In this document: piece after piece, positions 60,210 through 64,000 of the stretch | How positions within the stretch are numbered: position 1 is the first letter of the stretch | How the letters are laid out: each line of letters begins with the position of its first letter | From: CAXXFQ01 sp963674475 | Lineage (GTDB): Bacteria; Planctomycetota; Planctomycetia; Pirellulales; Thermoguttaceae | Length of the DNA: 64,000 nt | Direction of reading: 5' to 3' | Assembly: GCA_963674475.2 (NCBI GenBank) | Contig: CAXXFQ010000019.1 | Location: 1 to 64,000, forward strand | Program-made: the position numbers and the translations under genes | Notes under the pieces: model-generated | What the model saw: the letters and a program-made list of their open reading frames with translations, nothing else | Database searches by the model: none | Told to the model about the DNA's origin: nothing

Positions 60210-61865
60210 ATGGCAAAAGGTATCCAGACCACGCATGGTTTTTTGCAGAAAAGTCCCAATCGAGCCACGAACGAGGTGTTGCTTGCCGGTCTGGACTGCA
60301 AAAATTCCGTCTACCGAGAGAAGATTCTCAAGACGATCATGGCCCGAAAAGATATTAACGGGCACCGGGAGATCTTCAAGCGGCTCGGCTCGTTAAGCCA
60401 AGCGGATCGAAAGACCATCTTGCAGCGTCCTCAAGCGCTGACCAAGGTTATTGATGAAATTTTTCAAGAGGCCACTCCGAGTCAGGTTTCGGCGGCCTGC
60501 AAGTGGATTGTCTCGTTGCGTCTTTACGATACGTTTCCCACGTTGGTCGAGCTGCTCAAGCGAAGCAAAGGGAAAGCGGCCGCACTCGCCGCGCAGACTC
60601 TGTCAAAATTGGCCGAGTGCTATTACGAAGAGATGAGTACCAGCAAGGATAAGAACCATTTCCAGAAGCTGCAGGAGTGGCGCGGTCGCATCACGATGGC
60701 TTTGGAAGAAAGTGTTCGGCTTCATCCGCAGCATCAAAGAAACGAGGCGGTCGAGGCTTACTTGATGGTGATCAAGCCGTCCGACCCTTCGTTACGACGT
60801 TTCCTCGCCAGCGGCGAAGAGAAGGCGCACGGCATCGTGGTCGAGATTTTATCGACATCGCAAGCCGGCGGAGTTTTACGTTTGCTTTTGGGGCTGCTCG
60901 AAGATCCTTCGCTACCGAAAAAAGCGCTCGAGATCGTCAGCAACCGGGTCGATCCCAAATTCGTCGAGTACTTTGTCGAAAAAATGGGTCGTGAGCAAGG
61001 GAAAAAAGCGCGAGCCCGATCCGAGGTTCTTTTGCGTTTGAAAGAGTTGGCGTGGGCGAAACCGGGTCATGAGACGTTTGTGAATCTCGATCTGGAACAT
61101 CAGGCAGCCGCCATTCGAGTTTTGGTCTGGTCCGGTTTGGAAAAGCCGATTCAACTGGAAATGGTGGAATACACCCTGTTTGACGGCAACGTCGGAGGAC
61201 GTCGCTCGGCAGCGAAAGCGCTGGCTCGCTTCGAAGGGGTGAAGGTCGATCAGATGGTTTCTCAAGGGATCAACGATCCCGATCCACAGGTCCGAGCCCA
61301 ACTGATCCCGCAATTGCGAAAACGGAATATTTCCGGCGCGATGACCACGCTTTTGGAAATGATCGACGACCCGGATCCAAAGATTCGCGAGGCACTTCGT
61401 TGCTCCTTGCCCGAGTTCAGCTTCCGGCAGTTCATGATGAATTTCGACAATCTGCCCGAACAGGTCCAAACACTTTGCGGTCATTTGGTCTCCAAGCTTC
61501 ATGACAACACGGTCGAAAAATTGTCCGGTGAGCTTTGCGTTTTATCGCCAGTTCGACGCCGTCGAGCGATATTGGCCTGCGAGGCGATGGGACTGATCGG
61601 AGAATTCGAAAGCCAACTTCAAGAGCTGATCGCCGACTCGGATCATATCGTGCGTGCGGCGGCCGCTTGTGCCTTGGCTCATAGCGAAAACTCGCAGACT
61701 TGGGAGGCGCTTCGCGACGCGATGTTCGATCGGAGCGTCATGGTTCAGGAGGCAGCCGAGCAAAGCTTGAAGTTGATCGCCAACGCGATGGCCCAAAACA
61801 AAGAAGACGAAGAAGCATCCGAGGAAGCGTCAGGCAATCCGGAAGAACTAACGTCCGTTTTGTGA
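60210..61865 (+). CDS. HEAT-repeat protein
   Basis: The 551-residue protein is all helical and probably cytoplasmic. Repeats are visible as paired helices with D-x-D-x-x-V/I-R turns (GINDPDPQVRAQLIPQLRKR, MIDDPDPKIREALRCSLPEF, LIADSDHIVRAAAACALAHS). The last 20 residues are acidic and disordered. HEAT proteins are scaffolds; the partner is unknown. The start has a poor ribosome site; no better in-frame ATG is near. Confidence 0.83.
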   Translation: MAKGIQTTHGFLQKSPNRATNEVLLAGLDCKNSVYREKILKTIMARKDINGHREIFKRLGSLSQADRKTILQRPQALTKVIDEIFQEATPSQVSAACKWIVSLRLYDTFPTLVELLKRSKGKAAALAAQTLSKLAECYYEEMSTSKDKNHFQKLQEWRGRITMALEESVRLHPQHQRNEAVEAYLMVIKPSDPSLRRFLASGEEKAHGIVVEILSTSQAGGVLRLLLGLLEDPSLPKKALEIVSNRVDPKFVEYFVEKMGREQGKKARARSEVLLRLKELAWAKPGHETFVNLDLEHQAAAIRVLVWSGLEKPIQLEMVEYTLFDGNVGGRRSAAKALARFEGVKVDQMVSQGINDPDPQVRAQLIPQLRKRNISGAMTTLLEMIDDPDPKIREALRCSLPEFSFRQFMMNFDNLPEQVQTLCGHLVSKLHDNTVEKLSGELCVLSPVRRRRAILACEAMGLIGEFESQLQELIADSDHIVRAAAACALAHSENSQTWEALRDAMFDRSVMVQEAAEQSLKLIANAMAQNKEDEEASEEASGNPEELTSVL

Positions 61866-61940
61866 ACTGAGAACGCGTTTTGAAATCTAATTTCGCCGAC
61901 GGGGTTGCTGAAATTCCATTTTCCTATCGGTTGGAAAAAG

Positions 61941-62005
61941 GTCACGCCTGGTGAAAAACGGTTTAAATCGGTTAAAAAAATGTTACGCCTTGTGAAAAAC
62001 GGTTT
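61941..62005. repeat. Pair of direct repeats, 24 bases, spaced 41
   Basis: Two near-identical copies (GTCACGCCTGGTGAAAAACG at 61941 and GTTACGCCTTGTGAAAAACG at 61982, each followed by GTTT) lie in the gap after the HEAT gene. They differ at two positions. They could be operator sites or a small duplication. Confidence 0.6.
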
Positions 62006-62119
62006 CAAGAGGACATAATCTTCCTTGGCTTTCCGAAAGGGGAACTATCGAAGATCGGGGCGTCTGAAAACGATGAAAACGATGACGGTAAAAACAAGGG
62101 AAACGGTAGAAAGACGCTC

Positions 62120-62536
62120 ATGAACGAAACGACAATGATTTCGCTTGGCCAATCACTTTTCGATTTTCATCCTGTTTTGGCGGCGATGAAGCATGGCAGC
62201 GGGGCCGGCATCCTGCTGGGCGTCCTCGTCGGCGCCATTATTTTGGCGTGTGTGGCTTCCTTCGTCGTGAATCGATACCTGCATCACTTGAAGTATGAAA
62301 GCCATGCCGGGCTGTTTCAGGGACTTTGTCAGGCCCACGGTTTGGATTCGGCTTCGTGTCGCCTTTTGAAGCAGGTTGTCGGCTCTGCCGAACTTGAGGC
62401 CAAGGCGCGTGTCTTTACGGAGCCCGGTTTTTTGGAAAAGGCGATTCGGAACCCTCGAAACACCTCGAATCGAGAAAAACTGACCGAACTCTACCGACAA
62501 CTGTTCGACGAGAAGACCGCCAAATCGGCTTCCTAG
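62120..62536 (+). CDS. Single-helix membrane protein, unknown function
   Basis: The 138 residues have one helix (GILLGVLVGAIILACVASFV) near the start. A cytoplasmic helical domain follows (LFQGLCQAHGLDSASCRLLK, ARVFTEPGFLEKAIRNP). The helical part recalls small planctomycete proteins near motility or regulatory genes, but I cannot name it. A hairpin terminator follows. Confidence 0.72.
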   Translation: MNETTMISLGQSLFDFHPVLAAMKHGSGAGILLGVLVGAIILACVASFVVNRYLHHLKYESHAGLFQGLCQAHGLDSASCRLLKQVVGSAELEAKARVFTEPGFLEKAIRNPRNTSNREKLTELYRQLFDEKTAKSAS

Positions 62537-62581
62537 AGCACGTTTCATGAGGTGTCGCAGGTTTCTTACAGCGAAAGAAAA

Positions 62582-62607
62582 AAAGGGGGGAGAACGCCTC
62601 CCCCTTT
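62582..62607. terminator. Hairpin terminator, possibly bidirectional
   Basis: AAAGGGGG pairs with CCCCCTTT, with A-runs before the stem. It is about 45 bases after the stop at 62536. The rest of the gap to 62795 shows no feature. Confidence 0.55.
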
Positions 62608-62794
62608 CACCGCAGACTTACCACAGCCGTGGAGTATCTTTCAACGCCGGTGTAACGCGAACTTTCAATGGAAATCGCTTTAGGTCGGGTTTCGCCTCCT
62701 GTTAGATAAGGGCGAGGATCGGTAAAATGGCCGTGTGGGATTTCTTGATGAATCCCCCGGTTTTGGTTCTCGTTTTATCTTAAAGGAGTCTCCG

Positions 62795-63769
62795 GTGTCG
62801 CAGCCCGGCAAACGCGTTTCCTTGAAAGCTCTTTTTCTGCCCGTCGGTCTGTTGGTCGCGGTGGCGTTTGGCTTGCTTTACGCCAAGCCGGGCGTCGCGT
62901 TGTTTTCGACCGATCTTGCCGGACTCTCTTCGAAAACGATTCTCATTTTGCTGATTTTCCTTGTCACCGGTTACGGCATGGATCGAGACCGGTTTCGTTT
63001 CAAGAAAAAGTTGTTCGTTACCCTCGTGGCGGTCGTTTTGGTCAATTTGATCGTGGCCCCTTTGGTCGGTTTGGCCGTGCTTCGCTCCTTCCATTTCGCC
63101 TCGCCATTGGCGTTGGGGCTTGCCGCTTTCGCTTGCGTTCCGACCACGCTGAGTTCGGCCATCGTGATCACACGGACCGCCGGCGGGAATCCGTTTTTGG
63201 CCGTCACCATGGTCACGTTTTTGAATTTAGTCGGGGTGTTCACCATCCCCTTGACCTTGGGCTGGCTTTTGACGACCGGCGGGATTGAACTGGACCAGTG
63301 GGCCATGTTCCAAAAGATTTTCTTGATGGTCGTCGTGCCGATGGGAATCGGGATCGGGATTCGACGTCTTTTCAATGGCCGACCGGTTTGGGCGCTTCGC
63401 CATGTGCCCGCAACGTGTATTATCTTGATCGTCTGGATGGCGGTAAGTCGGTCGCGTCCGGAGATTTTGTCGATTCCGGGCGAAATGATTTGGGATTTGC
63501 TTGCGGCAGTGGTTTTATTTCACCCGATCCTGTTGTTGATCGCTTGGAGCGTGGCGAAGGGACTACCCTTGGAACGACCGGACGTAACGGCGTTTGTTTT
63601 TGTGGGAGCGGAAAAGACGTTACCGATTTCGGTTTCGGTGTTGGCCCTTTTGGTGGGCGCGAACCCGGAATTGGAAATGCAACTCGGAATGGCGACCGTG
63701 ACTTGCGTGATATTGCATTTTTCGCAGATCATGATGGACGCGTCGATCGCCGCGAAATTGAGTAAATAG
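62795..63769 (+). CDS. SBF-like bile-acid:sodium symporter family transporter
   Basis: GTG at 62795 behind AAAGGAGT; the longer frame is rejected. The 324-residue protein has about nine to ten helices. It carries the SBF-like features ILLIFLVTGYGMDRDRFRFK, ACVPTTLSSAIVITRTAGGN and VFVGAEKTLPISVSVLALL. These are the two crossover regions of the BASS/YfeH-type fold. The physiological substrate is unknown; an organic anion is expected. Confidence 0.9.
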   Translation: MSQPGKRVSLKALFLPVGLLVAVAFGLLYAKPGVALFSTDLAGLSSKTILILLIFLVTGYGMDRDRFRFKKKLFVTLVAVVLVNLIVAPLVGLAVLRSFHFASPLALGLAAFACVPTTLSSAIVITRTAGGNPFLAVTMVTFLNLVGVFTIPLTLGWLLTTGGIELDQWAMFQKIFLMVVVPMGIGIGIRRLFNGRPVWALRHVPATCIILIVWMAVSRSRPEILSIPGEMIWDLLAAVVLFHPILLLIAWSVAKGLPLERPDVTAFVFVGAEKTLPISVSVLALLVGANPELEMQLGMATVTCVILHFSQIMMDASIAAKLSK

Positions 63770-63814
63770 AAAAGAGTCCTTGCAAGGAAATGGCAGTATA
63801 TTCCTGCTGGTTTC

Positions 63815-64000
63815 CTACATCTCTTCTTCCAGGTCTTCTCCATAACCGGGTGGGAACGGATTGATCGGGTTCCCCGATTCGTCTGACCAGTAGGCCGATT
63901 TCTCGTCCTCCTCGGGAAACGGATCGCCACGCTCCGGCGGTGACTTCTTCGCCGACTCTGGCGCCGACTTCGATGACGACTTTGACTCCGGTCGGGACGG
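63815..64000 (-). CDS. 3' end of a protein with acidic, charged tail (5' part outside window)
   Basis: Leftward frame ending in TAG at 63815. The visible 61 residues are low-complexity: a Ser/Lys/Glu/Pro-rich run, then DPFPEEDEKSAYWSDESGNP and an acidic end (GEDLEEEM). The family cannot be named from this part. Confidence 0.55.
   Translation of the reverse strand, partial: PSRPESKSSSKSAPESAKKSPPERGDPFPEEDEKSAYWSDESGNPINPFPPGYGEDLEEEM

Noticed and set aside
1..64000. tRNA, rRNA, riboswitch, insertion sequences, phage or replication-origin features
   Set aside because: None could be recognised by eye on either strand: no transposase, integrase, terminal repeats, tRNA T-loop pattern or known riboswitch core.

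Overview
The window looks like a Planctomycetota chromosome fragment, and it has two parts. Positions 1 to about 57,760 are very GC-rich. They carry hallmarks I associate with planctomycetes: exosortase with VPAPGA-type and IPTL-like sorting tails, lamin-tail-domain surface proteins, Asn-rich lipoprotein linkers, and Gfo/Idh/MocA oxidoreductases with Tat signals. From about 57,760 to the end the base composition drops sharply and codon use changes. The genes there (zinc-ribbon membrane protein, LysM/L,D-transpeptidase-like protein, HEAT-repeat protein, SBF-like transporter) look like those of a different planctomycete. The break falls inside a damaged M42 peptidase gene, so this is either a chimeric assembly join or a large acquired segment. 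The phylum assignment is inference; no rRNA or tRNA gene is visible.

Layout. 1-2,666: a partial Gfo/Idh/MocA oxidoreductase and a frameshifted NmrA-like SDR, both minus. 3,150-26,208: a long co-directional exopolysaccharide (EPS) operon, many genes overlapping by GTGA or ATGA. It runs: heparinase-family gene (broken), nucleotidyltransferase with hexapeptide repeats, Wzz/BY-kinase, initiating sugar transferase fused to a hexapeptide module, Wza-type export protein, an alpha/alpha-barrel-like protein, WecG/TagA transferase, a double GT4 protein, a DUF362 protein, a CapK/PaaK-like ligase, a GT-C transferase, a Wzy-like polymerase/ligase, a sulfotransferase, a Wzx-like flippase and a GT4. 26,251-28,884: a secreted beta-helix lipoprotein (minus). 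29,228-32,608: epsI and exosortase (overlapping), a small exported protein behind a strong promoter, and a short-tail sorting-signal protein. 32,813-41,288: a giant TPR membrane protein, wecB, an MBOAT acyltransferase and an SGNH hydrolase. 41,313-48,142: an RHS/YD-repeat lipoprotein and a triple lamin-tail-domain protein with an IPTL-like tail, both minus. 48,438-50,510: a divergent Crp/Fnr regulator facing a ferredoxin-like gene and a YgbA (NO-associated) gene, with a perfect FNR/DNR-type box between. 50,529-54,227: a tiny gene behind a consensus promoter, a WecA/MraY-like transferase, a second tiny gene with its own promoter and terminator, and a MATE transporter. 54,280-55,760: two minus-strand secreted proteins of lower GC. 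56,080-57,765: frameshifted purN and M42 peptidase. 57,981-64,000: the compositionally different segment.

How the parts fit. WecA/MraY-like and PssY/WcaJ-like transferases would start lipid-linked glycans. WecG, GT4 and GT-C enzymes would extend them. Flippase, Wzy, Wzz/BY-kinase and Wza would flip, polymerise and export them. Sulfotransferase, MBOAT and SGNH proteins could decorate them. Exosortase with EpsI would process surface proteins carrying C-terminal sorting signals, as is typical where exosortase sits beside EPS genes. Five otherwise intact genes each span 3n+1 bases and carry one internal frameshift, which points to single-base insertion errors. The heparinase, purN and M42 genes carry several frameshifts each.
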